Assembly (NCBI GenBank): GCA_005889475.1
Contig: VBGT01000056.1
Span: 25,176-74,987, forward strand
DNA: 49,812 nucleotides
DNA from: Chloroflexota bacterium
GTDB taxonomy: Bacteria > Chloroflexota > Limnocylindria > Limnocylindrales > CSP1-4
Direction of reading: 5' to 3'
Shown: in pieces, positions 9,737 through 17,977 of the stretch
Numbering within the stretch: the first letter of the stretch is position 1
Layout of the letters: each line of letters opens with the position of its first letter
Translations under genes and position numbers: made by a program
The notes under the pieces: generated by a model
What the model saw: the letters and a program-made list of their open reading frames with translations, nothing else
Database searches by the model: none
Told to the model about the DNA's origin: nothing

Positions 9737-9801
9737 GCTGAGCCGTTCGCCAGCCTGGTCCTGAACCCGCAGACGCGCACGCGCGGCCGGGATCCGTTCA
9801 T

Positions 9802-9938
9802 CAAAGGTGGCTTGCACCCGCTGGACGGGCTGCGTCAGCCGGAAATCGAGCTCTCCTCCGACACGCGGCTCACTTGATGGGCGCAATGCCCGCCGAACAG
9901 CGGGTGGGTACCGACTCGCCGGGTGCAAGCAACCTTTG
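9802..9938. repeat. 137-bp element bounded by 19-bp inverted repeats
   Basis: CAAAGGTGGCTTGCACCCG (9802-9820) and CGGGTGCAAGCAACCTTTG (9920-9938) are inverted repeats matching at 18 of 19 bases. The 99-base interior contains GGCTG/CAGCC, GGGC/GCCC and CCCGC/GCGGG mini-stems. No reading frame of convincing codon use crosses it, and no target-site duplication is obvious. It could be a MITE-like remnant or an RNA closed by a long stem. Confidence 0.55.
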
Positions 9939-9991
9939 GTGGAGGTTGTCCGGATTGGAGGAATCGCGTCATCCGACCGGCCGACCGGTAT

Positions 9992-11339
9992 TCACGATGA
10001 GGCTGGCCCCTCGAGACGCCGGCCGCGGACCCAGGCGCCGCGGACCATGTCGGGATGGGCGCGGAAGATCAGCCGGCTCATGACGTCCGCCGCTTCGATG
10101 GCACCCGCGTCGTAGGGCAGGTCCCGTCGCGCCGCCGTCAGCCGCGGATCCACCGCGATCAGGTCGGCCTCCTTGCCCACCTCGATCGAGCCGATGCGAT
10201 CCTCCAGGCCGAGCGCCCGCGCCCCGTCGTAGGTGCCGAGGCGGAGCCAGTCGAGCGGCGCAAGGACGGATCGACCATCGCCGCCGACGGTCCGCAGCGC
10301 CGCCTGGGCGTAGGCCCCGACCTGCATCACCGAGAAGATCGACGGGTCGGGGCCGCCCGCGACGTCGGAGCCGAGCCCCACGCCCAACCCGGCCTCGCGA
10401 TACCGCGCGAGGGGCATGATCCCCGAGGCCAGGAACAGGTTCGACGACGGGCAGTGGGCGACCCGGGTGTCGGTCTCGACGAGCCGCGCCAGCTCGCGGT
10501 CCGAGAGGTGGATCGCGTGGGCGAGGATCGTCCGGGACCCGAGCCCACCGGCGCGGTCGTAGACGTCGACATAGTCGCGCGCGTCGGGGAACAGCCGGGC
10601 GACCTCGGCGATCTCGCCCGGGTCCTCGCTGACGTGTGTCTGCCACCACGCGCCGGTCCGCGCTGCGAGCGCCGCTGACTCGCGCAGCATGTCCGCGGAG
10701 CACGAGATCGCGAAGCGCGGCGTGACCGCGTAGCCGAGCCGGCCGGCGTCGGCGCCGTGCCACGTCGCGATGAGCTCCTCCGACTCGCGAAGCGACCGCT
10801 CGAGGATGGTTGACGGCTCGATCGTCTCGTCATAGGTGACGCGATCCATCATCACCTTGCCCAGGATCGCCCGGATCCCGTGCGCCTCGGCCGCGCGGAA
10901 CGCGCCGTCTGTCGACGCCTTGTATACCGCGCCGTAGGCGAGGATCGTCGTGGTCCCGGCGGCGGCGAACGTGCGGAACGCGGCGGGCGCGAGGCGCGCG
11001 GCGTCCTCGGCGTCGTCGAACCGGCGCTCCAGCGGGAAGATGTACCGGTCGAGCCAGGTCAGCAGGTCCAGCCCGGCACCGAGGCCCGCATTCGGCAGCT
11101 GGGGCAGGTGCGCGTGCAGGTCGACCATGCCCGGCAGGAGCACGAGCGGCCGAAGGTCGATCGGCTCGATCGCCCGGGCTCGTCTGCTGCGCCCACGTGG
11201 ACGCATCGCCGACCCACGAGATGCGCCCGTCCGCTCCGATCTCGACCACGCCGTCGGGATGGTCGGCGACCCCGCCGGCCGCGAGCGGAGTGAGGACGCG
11301 GCCGCGCAGCGCGAACGGCGGTCGGTCGGGGAGGTGCAT
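9992..11339 (-). pseudogene. guaD: Guanine deaminase, interrupted by one frameshift
   Basis: Two frames together make one amidohydrolase. The first, from ATG 11339, encodes the N-terminal beta domain (FALRGRVLTPLAAGGVADHPD, GRISWVGDAS). Near 11180-11205 the reading moves to the frame with IEPIDLRPLVLLPGMVDLHAHLPQ, which ends at 9992. The span is 1348 nt, one base over a multiple of three. The rest has the guanine-deaminase pattern: metal motif HAHLPQ, LLTWLDRYIFPLERRF, TSTDG-region, QTHVSEDPGE, ILAHAIHLSD, HCPSSNLFL and GLGSDVAGG. GuaD converts guanine to xanthine, the substrate of the xdh operon 2.4 kb away. No slippery heptamer is seen, so this is a real mutation or a sequence/assembly error. 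Confidence 0.85.
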
Positions 11340-11348
11340 CGGCGGGCG

Positions 11349-11358
11349 ATCCTAGCAT
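11349..11358. promoter_or_regulatory. Overlapping divergent -10 elements (guaD and D-aminoacylase)
   Basis: ATCCTAGCAT reads TAGGAT on the minus strand (11354-11349, 9 bases before the guaD ATG) and TAGCAT on the plus strand (11353-11358, about 29 bases before the D-aminoacylase ATG). The two hexamers share two bases, so the two promoters probably cannot be occupied together. Confidence 0.45.
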
Positions 11359-11387
11359 CCGCGCCGGGGCCTTCCGGGCCTGCCAAG

Positions 11388-13034
11388 ATGGCGCCGATGA
11401 CCGAGTCAGGCGAGCACTACGAGCTCCTGATCGACCGCGGCACGATCGTCGACGGGACGGGCTCGCCGGGCTTCAGCGGCGCCGTTGGCGTGACCCGCGA
11501 CCAGGCCGGCGGCAGCGCGCGGGTCGTCGTCCTCCGGGAGCCAGAGGCGATCGAGGACGCCATCGGGCGTGCAGATCGGCTGATCGATGCCCGAGACCGC
11601 GTCGTCGCGCCCGGGTTCATCGACCTGCACAGCCATTCCGGGCTGATGATCCTGGCCGAGCCACGCCATGAGCCCAAGGTCCGTCAGGGCGTGACGACCG
11701 AGGTGGTCGGGGTCGACGGCCTGTCCTACGCGCCCATGACGAGCCAGGCTCACCTCGACGAGCTGGTCGAGATGAACGCCGGCCTCGACGGCCACCCGGA
11801 CCTCACGTTCGACTGGGATTCGGTCGAGGCCTACCTCGAGCGGTTCGATCGCGGGATCGGCCTCAACGTCGCCTTCCTCGTGGGCAACTCGGCGCTGCGG
11901 CTCGGCTCGATCGGCTGGGACGAGCGCGAGGCATCCCGGGCGGACGAGGCGGACATGCGCCACCTGCTGGGCGAGGCGATGGAGGAAGGCGCGTACGGCC
12001 TCTCATCGGGCCTCGATTACCCGCCGGGCTCGTACGCGACGACGCAGGAGCTGGCGAATCTCGCGTACGTGGCCGCGAAGTTCGGCGGCCACTACCACAC
12101 CCACGTCCGGTACACGCTCGGCGACCGGTTCCTCGACCCGTTCCGGGAGGCGATCGACATCGGCCGGCGGGGCAGCGCGCCGGTGCACATCACCCACTTC
12201 TACCATCGGGCCACGTTCCCGGGGAGGCCGGAGCAGATGCTCGAGCTCGTCGACGACGCACGGGCCGAGGGGCTCGACGTCACCTTCGACGCCTACCCCT
12301 ACGAGTGGGCGAGCACGCGCCTCCTGATCACGGTGCCGCCATGGGTCCAGGCCGGCGGCCCGGGACCTACGAAGGAGCGCCTCGCCGATCGCGCCATCCG
12401 CGACCGGATCCGCTCGGAGCTGCGCGAGCGCGGCGTGCTGTACGCCGGCGCCGGCGGCATCGCCGACATCCGGCTCGGCTACTTCGCCCGCCCCGAGAAC
12501 CTCCGGTTCGAGGGCCGGACGCTGGGCGACGTCGGCAAGGAGATCGGCGGCGACCTCGTCGATGTCCTGTGCGACCTGCTCCTTGCCGAAGGCCTGCGCC
12601 TCAACCAGGTCACGCCCGGTCCGCATACCGACGGCATCCGCCGCTTCTACCGTCATCCGGTCTCGATGGTCGGGACGGACTCGACCTTCGTCGGCGCGAA
12701 GCCGTCGCCGCGAACGTACGGCTCGTATCCCCGGATCCTCGGCCAGTTCGTGCGTGACGAGGCCCTCCTGTCGCTCGAGGCCGCCGTCGCCAAGATGACC
12801 TCGATGCCCGCGGCACGGCTCGGCCTCAAGCGCCGGGGCCGCATCGCGGACGGGTTCGTCGCCGATATCGTCGTGTTCGACCCGAAGACCGTCCGCGCCA
12901 ACGCCACGTACGACGAGCCGCGGCGGTTCCCCGACGGCATCGAGCACGTGATCGTCAACGGGACTCCAGTCATCGATGGCGGGCAGCACACGGGCGCCCT
13001 GCCCGGGCGCGCGCTGCGTCGGGGTCGCGACTAA
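11388..13034 (+). CDS. N-acyl-D-amino-acid deacylase (D-aminoacylase family)
   Basis: 548 residues of the amidohydrolase superfamily, D-aminoacylase group. It shows VVAPGFIDLHSHSGLMIL (metal HxH), VTTEVVGVDG, GLSSGLDYPPGSYATTQELANL, GHYHTHVRYT, VHITHFYH, DAYPYEW, MVGTDST (metal Asp) and the closing RRGRIADGFVADIVVFDP. The family hydrolyses N-acyl-D-amino acids to free D-amino acids; some relatives act on other N-acyl or cyclic amides. The start is ATG 11388, with ATG 11397 as an alternative. It is divergent from guaD by 48 bases. Whether it belongs to purine use is unknown. Confidence 0.88.
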   Translation: MAPMTESGEHYELLIDRGTIVDGTGSPGFSGAVGVTRDQAGGSARVVVLREPEAIEDAIGRADRLIDARDRVVAPGFIDLHSHSGLMILAEPRHEPKVRQGVTTEVVGVDGLSYAPMTSQAHLDELVEMNAGLDGHPDLTFDWDSVEAYLERFDRGIGLNVAFLVGNSALRLGSIGWDEREASRADEADMRHLLGEAMEEGAYGLSSGLDYPPGSYATTQELANLAYVAAKFGGHYHTHVRYTLGDRFLDPFREAIDIGRRGSAPVHITHFYHRATFPGRPEQMLELVDDARAEGLDVTFDAYPYEWASTRLLITVPPWVQAGGPGPTKERLADRAIRDRIRSELRERGVLYAGAGGIADIRLGYFARPENLRFEGRTLGDVGKEIGGDLVDVLCDLLLAEGLRLNQVTPGPHTDGIRRFYRHPVSMVGTDSTFVGAKPSPRTYGSYPRILGQFVRDEALLSLEAAVAKMTSMPAARLGLKRRGRIADGFVADIVVFDPKTVRANATYDEPRRFPDGIEHVIVNGTPVIDGGQHTGALPGRALRRGRD

Positions 13035-13057
13035 CGCGGCGTCGCGACTAACGCGGC
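13024..13057. repeat. 17-bp tandem duplication at a convergent gene junction
   Basis: GTCGCGACTAACGCGGC occurs at 13024-13040 and 13041-13057. The left copy supplies the TAA of the D-aminoacylase gene and the right copy the TAG of the facing membrane-protein gene. A single copy would have served both genes with overlapping stops. Confidence 0.8.
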
Positions 13058-13656
13058 GTCACGACCGCCGGTCGCAGGTTCGGCAGCCGCGCCGTGACCG
13101 ACGCCGCGACCAGGCCGCCGATCATCCCGAGGGCGAGATCGCCGAGGGTGTCGGTATAGGCAGTCGCGGCCTCCGGGGAGTTCTGGACGAACGTCGCGAA
13201 CTCGGCGAGCTCCCAGAGGACCGCGCTCGTCACCGCCCAGCAGAATGCGAGGGCCACTCGGGTCCATGGTCCCCACCCGCCGTGCCGCAGCAACAGCCCG
13301 ATCGCGGCCGTGTGCAGCGCCCAGTTGCCGAGGTGGTTCAGGTCGTCCCAGACGGCGATCGTGTCGTACAGGTTCAGGGCATTGCCCGCGACGTCGATGA
13401 GGAATGGCAGGCCGACCAGCACGTCGGCGATGACCGGGAACGGGATTCGCGATCGCGCAAAGAGCAACCAGCCGGCCGGCAGCACGAGCAGCGCGATCGG
13501 GTACGCAATGGCGCGACCGGTGAACGCCTTGCCCTGGAACTGCGGCAGCTCCGGGCTGGCGATGGCCCAGGCGAGCAGCCCGACCGTCGCGAGCTTGACC
13601 AGGACGTCGACGGCCAGCCAGGCGCGCGAGACGCGGGGCTCCGGCCCGGGATGCAC
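13048..13656 (-). CDS. DUF2238 (YjdF-like) membrane protein
   Basis: From GTG 13656 the protein has 202 residues and about six hydrophobic segments. The part DTIAVWDDLNHLGNWALHTAAIGLLL, then AVTSAVLWELAEFATF, then YTDTLGDLALGMIGGLVAA matches the DUF2238/YjdF family (conserved Asp, His, Glu and Asp in membrane segments). Function is unknown; the acidic and His residues inside helices suggest ion handling or a membrane enzyme. TAGACT ends 8 bases before this GTG. An upstream in-frame ATG at 13683 would add nine residues and place the hexamer inside the gene, so GTG is preferred. Confidence 0.8.
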   Translation of the reverse strand: MHPGPEPRVSRAWLAVDVLVKLATVGLLAWAIASPELPQFQGKAFTGRAIAYPIALLVLPAGWLLFARSRIPFPVIADVLVGLPFLIDVAGNALNLYDTIAVWDDLNHLGNWALHTAAIGLLLRHGGWGPWTRVALAFCWAVTSAVLWELAEFATFVQNSPEAATAYTDTLGDLALGMIGGLVAASVTARLPNLRPAVVTPR

Positions 13657-13664
13657 CGAACCGG

Positions 13665-13670
13665 AGTCTA
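13665..13670 (-). promoter_or_regulatory. -10 element TAGACT of the DUF2238 gene
   Basis: TAGACT on the minus strand lies 8 bases before GTG 13656 with no ribosome binding site, so the transcript is probably leaderless. It faces the xdhA promoter 20 bases away. Confidence 0.45.
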
Positions 13671-13690
13671 ACGAGGGGCCCATCGTTTGG

Positions 13691-13696
13691 TAGTCT
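13691..13696 (+). promoter_or_regulatory. -10-like TAGTCT upstream of the xdh operon
   Basis: TAGTCT lies 64 bases before ATG 13761, which has its own GAGGG Shine-Dalgarno. The intervening leader holds no recognised riboswitch. Confidence 0.35.
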
Positions 13697-13760
13697 CGGG
13701 TTCGCAACGAGCCAGGGACGCGACATCGCGTCACGATGCGCGAGCAGGACCCGAGGGACG

Positions 13761-16097
13761 ATGCCCACTCGCACCCTGACGCCCGGCACCGAGACGGTCG
13801 AGCGCGCCCTCGTCATCGACCCCGGCCAGCGCGTGCCGGGTCGCGCATCCGGCTTTCCACTGCGGCGCGAGGGCCCGGCGAAGCTCACCGGTGCCGCGAA
13901 GTACACCGACGATCTGGTCTTTCCGGGCGCGTGGTACGGCATCACGATCCGCTCGACCGAGGCGCGCGCGAAGCTGCTGGCGATCGAGCCGGACCCCGAC
14001 GTCGACTGGTCGAAGGTGGTCCTCGCCACCGCGGCGGATATCCCCGGCGACAACGTCGTCAGCCTGATCAAGGACGACCAGCCGCTGCTCGTGCCGGTCG
14101 GGGGTGAGATCCGGCACCACGCAGAGCCGGTCGCACTGCTGGCCGCGCCGGACCGGGAGACGCTGCGCCAGCTCAAGGGCCGGATCAAGCTCGTCACCGA
14201 GGCCCTGCCGCCGGTGTTCGACCCGGAGGAGTCGGACCACGTGTTCGCCCAGTACGAGGTCTCGCAGGGCGACGTCGCCGCTGGCTTCGCGGCCGCGGAC
14301 CTCGTCCTCGAGGGCGAGTACCGGGTCGGGCACCAGGAGCAGCTGTACATCGAGAACCAGGCGATGATCGCGGTGCCCGGCGAGGACGGCGGCATCGTCA
14401 TCCACGGCTCGATGCAGTGCCCGTACTACATCCACAAGGCGCTCAAGCGAGCGCTGCGTCTCAGCTCGGTCCAGGCGCGGGTCATCCAGGAGGAGACCGG
14501 CGGCGGCTTCGGCGGCAAGGAGGAGTACCCGTCGATGCTCGCGCTCCACGCCTCGCTGCTCGCGCTGAAGGCGCGGCGGCCGGTGCGGATGATCTACGAG
14601 CGCCACGAGGACATCGCCGCGACGACGAAGCGGCACCCGGCGATCGTCCGGCACCGGACCGGCGTGACGAAGGACGGCCGGCTGGTCGCCCAGGACATCG
14701 AGGTCGTCATGGACGGCGGCGCGTACTGCACGCTCACCCCCGTGGTGCTGTCGCGCGGCGTGCTCCACGCCGGCGGCCCATATCGCTGCCCGAACGTCCG
14801 CCTCCGCGGCCGGGCGACCCGGACGAACACGCCGCCGAACGGCGCGTTTCGGGGTTTCGGCGCGCCGCAGACCGAGTTCGCGGCCGAGACGCAGCTCAAC
14901 CGCATCGCCGAGCGGCTCGCCATCTCGCCGGCGGACATCCGGCGTCGGAACGTCTACCGGCTCAACGACACGACCCCGACCGGCCAGGTCCTGCGCGAGA
15001 GTGTCGCCGCCGAGGAGGTTCTCGAGCAGGCGCTCGGCGCGAGCCTGTACGAGCGCGTCCGCGAGCGCACGGCGCGCGACGCCGCCCAGCGCCGGGGCTC
15101 GGGCACCATCCCCGCCGGGACGCTGCGCACCGGCGACGACCGGACGGCGACCGGCATCGGGCTGGCGCTCGCCTGGCACGGCGCCGGCTTCACCGGCTCG
15201 GGCGAAGTGCATCTCGCCTCGGTCGCCTCCGTCGAGCTCACGGCCGACGGCCGCCTGCGCGTGCTCACGGCGAACACCGAGATGGGCCAGGGGACCAAGA
15301 CCGTGTTCCCGCAGATGGTCGCCGCCGAGCTCGGCGTCCGGGTCGACTTGGTCGAGTACGCGGCGCAGGACACCGCCGAGGTGCTCGATTCCGGGCCGAC
15401 CGTCGCCAGCCGGACGGTGATGGTCGTCGGCGGCCTGACCATCCTCGCGGCCCGCAAGCTCAAGGCCGAGGTCGAGGCACGCAACCCGGGCGTGCCGTTC
15501 CAGGAGGCCTACCGCGACGACGCCCAGGCCCACGGCGCGACGCGCATCGACCAGCAGTTCGAGCCATACCCGGGCGTCGTGTTCGACGACGAGACGTACC
15601 TGGGCGACGCCTACCCGGCGTACGGCTGGGCCGCCGCGGTGGCGACCGTCGAGGTCGACCTCGACACGGCCGAGGTCCAGGTGCGCGACGTCATCGCCGT
15701 CGACGACGTGGGCAAGGTCATCCACCCGATCCTGTGCGAGGGCCAGGTCGAGGGCGGCACGCTCCAGGCCGTCGGCTACGCCACGATCGAGGAGATCAAG
15801 CTGCAAGAAGGCCGGTACCTGAACGACCGCCTGGCCACGTACCTGATCCCAACCGCCCTCGACGCGCCGCACATCCGGTCGATCCTGGTCGAGGCGCCGT
15901 ACAGCGGCGCGCCGCACGGGGCGAAGGGCGTCGGCGAGCTGCCGATGGACGTGGCGGCGCCGGCCGTCGTGGCCGCGATCCACGATGCGACCGGCGTCTG
16001 GATCCACGAGCTGCCCGCCACGCCGGAGAAGATCCTGGCGGCCCTGCGCGCGCCCGATGGGGGCGGAGCGCGGCGCAAGGGCGCGGCCGCCGCGTGA
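13761..16097 (+). CDS. xdhA: Xanthine dehydrogenase, molybdopterin-binding subunit
   Basis: 778 residues. The small N-terminal aldehyde-oxidase a/b hammerhead domain (about 30-145, LTGAAKYTDDLVFPG) precedes the Mo-cofactor domain with EETGGGFGGKEE, PPNGAFRGFGAPQ (Arg positioned as in xanthine dehydrogenases), EMGQGTKTVFPQM and the C-terminal GAKGVGELP that carries the catalytic Glu. It oxidises hypoxanthine and xanthine to urate with water as oxygen source. FeS and FAD subunits follow as separate genes. GAGGG lies 3 bases before the ATG. The stop overlaps the next start (GTGA). The operon context with OHCU decarboxylase and uricase makes the purine assignment firm. Confidence 0.95.
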   Translation: MPTRTLTPGTETVERALVIDPGQRVPGRASGFPLRREGPAKLTGAAKYTDDLVFPGAWYGITIRSTEARAKLLAIEPDPDVDWSKVVLATAADIPGDNVVSLIKDDQPLLVPVGGEIRHHAEPVALLAAPDRETLRQLKGRIKLVTEALPPVFDPEESDHVFAQYEVSQGDVAAGFAAADLVLEGEYRVGHQEQLYIENQAMIAVPGEDGGIVIHGSMQCPYYIHKALKRALRLSSVQARVIQEETGGGFGGKEEYPSMLALHASLLALKARRPVRMIYERHEDIAATTKRHPAIVRHRTGVTKDGRLVAQDIEVVMDGGAYCTLTPVVLSRGVLHAGGPYRCPNVRLRGRATRTNTPPNGAFRGFGAPQTEFAAETQLNRIAERLAISPADIRRRNVYRLNDTTPTGQVLRESVAAEEVLEQALGASLYERVRERTARDAAQRRGSGTIPAGTLRTGDDRTATGIGLALAWHGAGFTGSGEVHLASVASVELTADGRLRVLTANTEMGQGTKTVFPQMVAAELGVRVDLVEYAAQDTAEVLDSGPTVASRTVMVVGGLTILAARKLKAEVEARNPGVPFQEAYRDDAQAHGATRIDQQFEPYPGVVFDDETYLGDAYPAYGWAAAVATVEVDLDTAEVQVRDVIAVDDVGKVIHPILCEGQVEGGTLQAVGYATIEEIKLQEGRYLNDRLATYLIPTALDAPHIRSILVEAPYSGAPHGAKGVGELPMDVAAPAVVAAIHDATGVWIHELPATPEKILAALRAPDGGGARRKGAAAA

Positions 16098-16570
16098 GCG
16101 CGTACCGGTTCCTGGTCAACGGCGCCCCCGCGGAGGTCGACGTGCCCGGCATGCGCCGGCTGCTCGACGTGCTCCGCGAAGACCTTGGCCTCACCGGCAC
16201 GAAGGAGGGCTGCGGGGAAGGGGAATGCGGCGCCTGCTCGGTACTCCTCGACGGCCAGGTCGTCGACTCGTGCCTCGTCCCGATCTGCCAGGTCGAGGGC
16301 CGGATCGTGCGCACCGTCGAGGGGCTCTCGCTGGCGGCACGGGAGCGAGGCTCGCTCGACACCCTGCAGGAGGCCTTCCTCGAGCACGGCGCGGCGCAGT
16401 GCGGCATCTGCACGCCGGGCATGCTCATGGCGGCGCGTGCCTACCTCGACGCCGGCGGCGGGCCCGACGAGGACCCGATCCGCGAGGCGATCGCGGGCAA
16501 CCTGTGCCGCTGCACCGGCTACTCCAAGATCGTCGACGCGATCGCCGCCGTCGCGACGCCGGCGGATTGA
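16094..16570 (+). CDS. xdhC: Xanthine dehydrogenase, [2Fe-2S] subunit
   Basis: 158 residues from GTG 16094, overlapping the xdhA stop by four bases. The plant-ferredoxin-like cluster motif CGEGECGACSVLLDG is followed by a Cys in VDSCLVP, and the C-terminal helical domain has CGICTPGM and NLCRCTGY. Together these bind the two [2Fe-2S] clusters that carry electrons from the Mo site to FAD. Length and motif order are normal. Its stop (TGA 16568-16570) overlaps an ATG that opens a 12-codon frame leading to xdhB. Confidence 0.95.
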   Translation: MSAYRFLVNGAPAEVDVPGMRRLLDVLREDLGLTGTKEGCGEGECGACSVLLDGQVVDSCLVPICQVEGRIVRTVEGLSLAARERGSLDTLQEAFLEHGAAQCGICTPGMLMAARAYLDAGGGPDEDPIREAIAGNLCRCTGYSKIVDAIAAVATPAD

Positions 16571-16608
16571 TGGTCGCGCTCAGCCGGTCGGATCAGGGCG
16601 GCCGTTGA
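16570..16608 (+). CDS. 12-codon linker frame between xdhC and xdhB
   Basis: ATG 16570 overlaps the xdhC stop (TGATG), and this frame ends in TGA 16606-16608, which overlaps the xdhB ATG 16608 (TGATG again). The peptide would be MVALSRSDQGGR. There is no good Shine-Dalgarno for xdhB, so reinitiation through this mini-frame is an attractive way to couple the two subunits. It could equally be chance. Confidence 0.35.
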   Translation: MVALSRSDQGGR

Positions 16609-17462
16609 TGCCGGCCGAGCCGCCGATCGACTCACCCCGGCGCTTGTTCGAGGCGTACGAGCTGCTCGCGGCAGGGTCGACCCGACCGATCGCCGGCGGC
16701 ACCGACGTCATGGTCGCGATCACGGGCGAGCTGGGCCCGATCCCGGAGCGGATGCTCGACCTGTCGCGGCTCGAGGAGCTCCGCGGCATCTCGCTCGAGC
16801 AGGGAGCCCTGCTGCTCGGCGCGCGAGCGACGTACACGGAGATCCGCCGCTCGACCGTGTGCCGCGAGCACCTTCCTGCGCTCGTCGAGGCCGCGGCGAC
16901 CATCGGCGCGGCCCAGATCCAGAACCGGGGCACGATCGGCGGAAACCTTGCCAACGCCTCGCCCGCCGGGGACACGCTGCCCGTCCTGCTCGCCGCGGAC
17001 GCCGTGATCCTGGTCGGCGGCCAGCGTGGCGAGCGCGAGATCCCCGTGGCCGACTTCTTCCTGGACTACCGGAAGACGGCCCTCGCTCCGGACGAGCTGA
17101 TCCTGCAGGTGCAGGTCCCACTCCCGCGCGGGCGGTCGTTGCGCTTCCGGAAGGTGGGCACGCGGCGCGCCCAGGCGATCTCGAAGGTCGTGATGGCGCT
17201 CGCATGGCAAGACCTCGGGTCGGCCGGCTGGAAGGACGTTCGCGTCGCGCTCGGCTCGGTGGCGGCGACGCCCATCCGTGCGCGGGCCACGGAGGCCGTC
17301 CTCGAGGGCGCCGGTCCGACGCCCGAGGTTGCCGATCGCGCCGCGGAGACGCTGGCCGGCGAGCTGCAGCCCATCGACGACGTGCGCTCCACCGCCGAGT
17401 ACCGGCGCGCGGTCTCCGCGCGGATCCTGCACCGCCTCCTGCGCGACGCCGGCGGCTGGTGA
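16608..17462 (+). CDS. xdhB: Xanthine dehydrogenase, FAD-binding subunit
   Basis: 284 residues. The FAD motif PIAGGTDVMV occurs at about 24-33, and TIGGNLANASPAGD near 110-123 is the second flavin-contacting loop. The CO-dehydrogenase-flavoprotein C-terminal domain (SLRFRKVGTRRAQAISKV, ALGSVAATPIRA) follows. It transfers electrons from the FeS clusters to NAD+ or another acceptor. ATG 16608 overlaps the stop of the 12-codon frame, and its own stop overlaps the uraD GTG start (GTGA), consistent with one translationally coupled message. Confidence 0.94.
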   Translation: MPAEPPIDSPRRLFEAYELLAAGSTRPIAGGTDVMVAITGELGPIPERMLDLSRLEELRGISLEQGALLLGARATYTEIRRSTVCREHLPALVEAAATIGAAQIQNRGTIGGNLANASPAGDTLPVLLAADAVILVGGQRGEREIPVADFFLDYRKTALAPDELILQVQVPLPRGRSLRFRKVGTRRAQAISKVVMALAWQDLGSAGWKDVRVALGSVAATPIRARATEAVLEGAGPTPEVADRAAETLAGELQPIDDVRSTAEYRRAVSARILHRLLRDAGGW

Positions 17463-17977
17463 CGCCGGACGTCGCGGCGCTCGACGCGATGCCGGCCGGG
17501 GAGTTCGTGGCCGCGGTGGCGCCCCTGTTCGAGGGCGCGCCGGGCTTCTTGTGGCGCCTCGCCGCGGCGCGCCCGTTCGAGTCGCAGGAGATGTTGTTCG
17601 AGCGCGCGAGAGGAATCGCCCATGGCATGCCGGAGCCGCTCCAGGTGGAGCTCGTGGATGCCCATCCCCGCCTCGGGGCGCCCTCGGCATCCGTCTCCGC
17701 GATGTCGTTCCGGGAGCAGGGCTACGACCGCCAGGCAGCGGCGAATCTCGGCGGCGAGGCGGCACGGGAGGGCGAGCGGGTGGCGGCGGAGCTGGACCGC
17801 CTGAACGACGCGTACGAGGCGCGTTTCGGCTTCCGCTACTGTGTCTTCGTGGCCGGTCGATCACGGGCGGCGCTGCTCCCCGACATGGCGGCGGCGCTCG
17901 AGCGGGAGCGTGATTCGGAGCTCCAGCGGGCGCTCGACGCCGTCGTCGACATCGCCGAGGCGCGCTCCCGTGCCTGA
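17459..17977 (+). CDS. uraD: 2-oxo-4-hydroxy-4-carboxy-5-ureidoimidazoline (OHCU) decarboxylase
   Basis: 172 residues, the usual length. Family marks are DAHPRLGAP with the catalytic His, MSFREQGYD with the conserved Glu-Gln pair, and LNDAYEARFGFRYCVFVAGRS. It decarboxylates OHCU to S-allantoin, the last step of urate-to-allantoin conversion. GTG 17459 overlaps the xdhB stop by four bases, and the uricase gene begins inside its last codons (8-base overlap). Confidence 0.93.
   Translation: MTPDVAALDAMPAGEFVAAVAPLFEGAPGFLWRLAAARPFESQEMLFERARGIAHGMPEPLQVELVDAHPRLGAPSASVSAMSFREQGYDRQAAANLGGEAAREGERVAAELDRLNDAYEARFGFRYCVFVAGRSRAALLPDMAAALERERDSELQRALDAVVDIAEARSRA

Noticed and set aside
11180-11205. 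Programmed frameshifting in guaD
   Set aside because: No slippery heptamer, stimulatory stem or internal ribosome-like site was seen; guanine deaminases are not known to need it. The same reasoning applies to the TadG-like gene near 31700.
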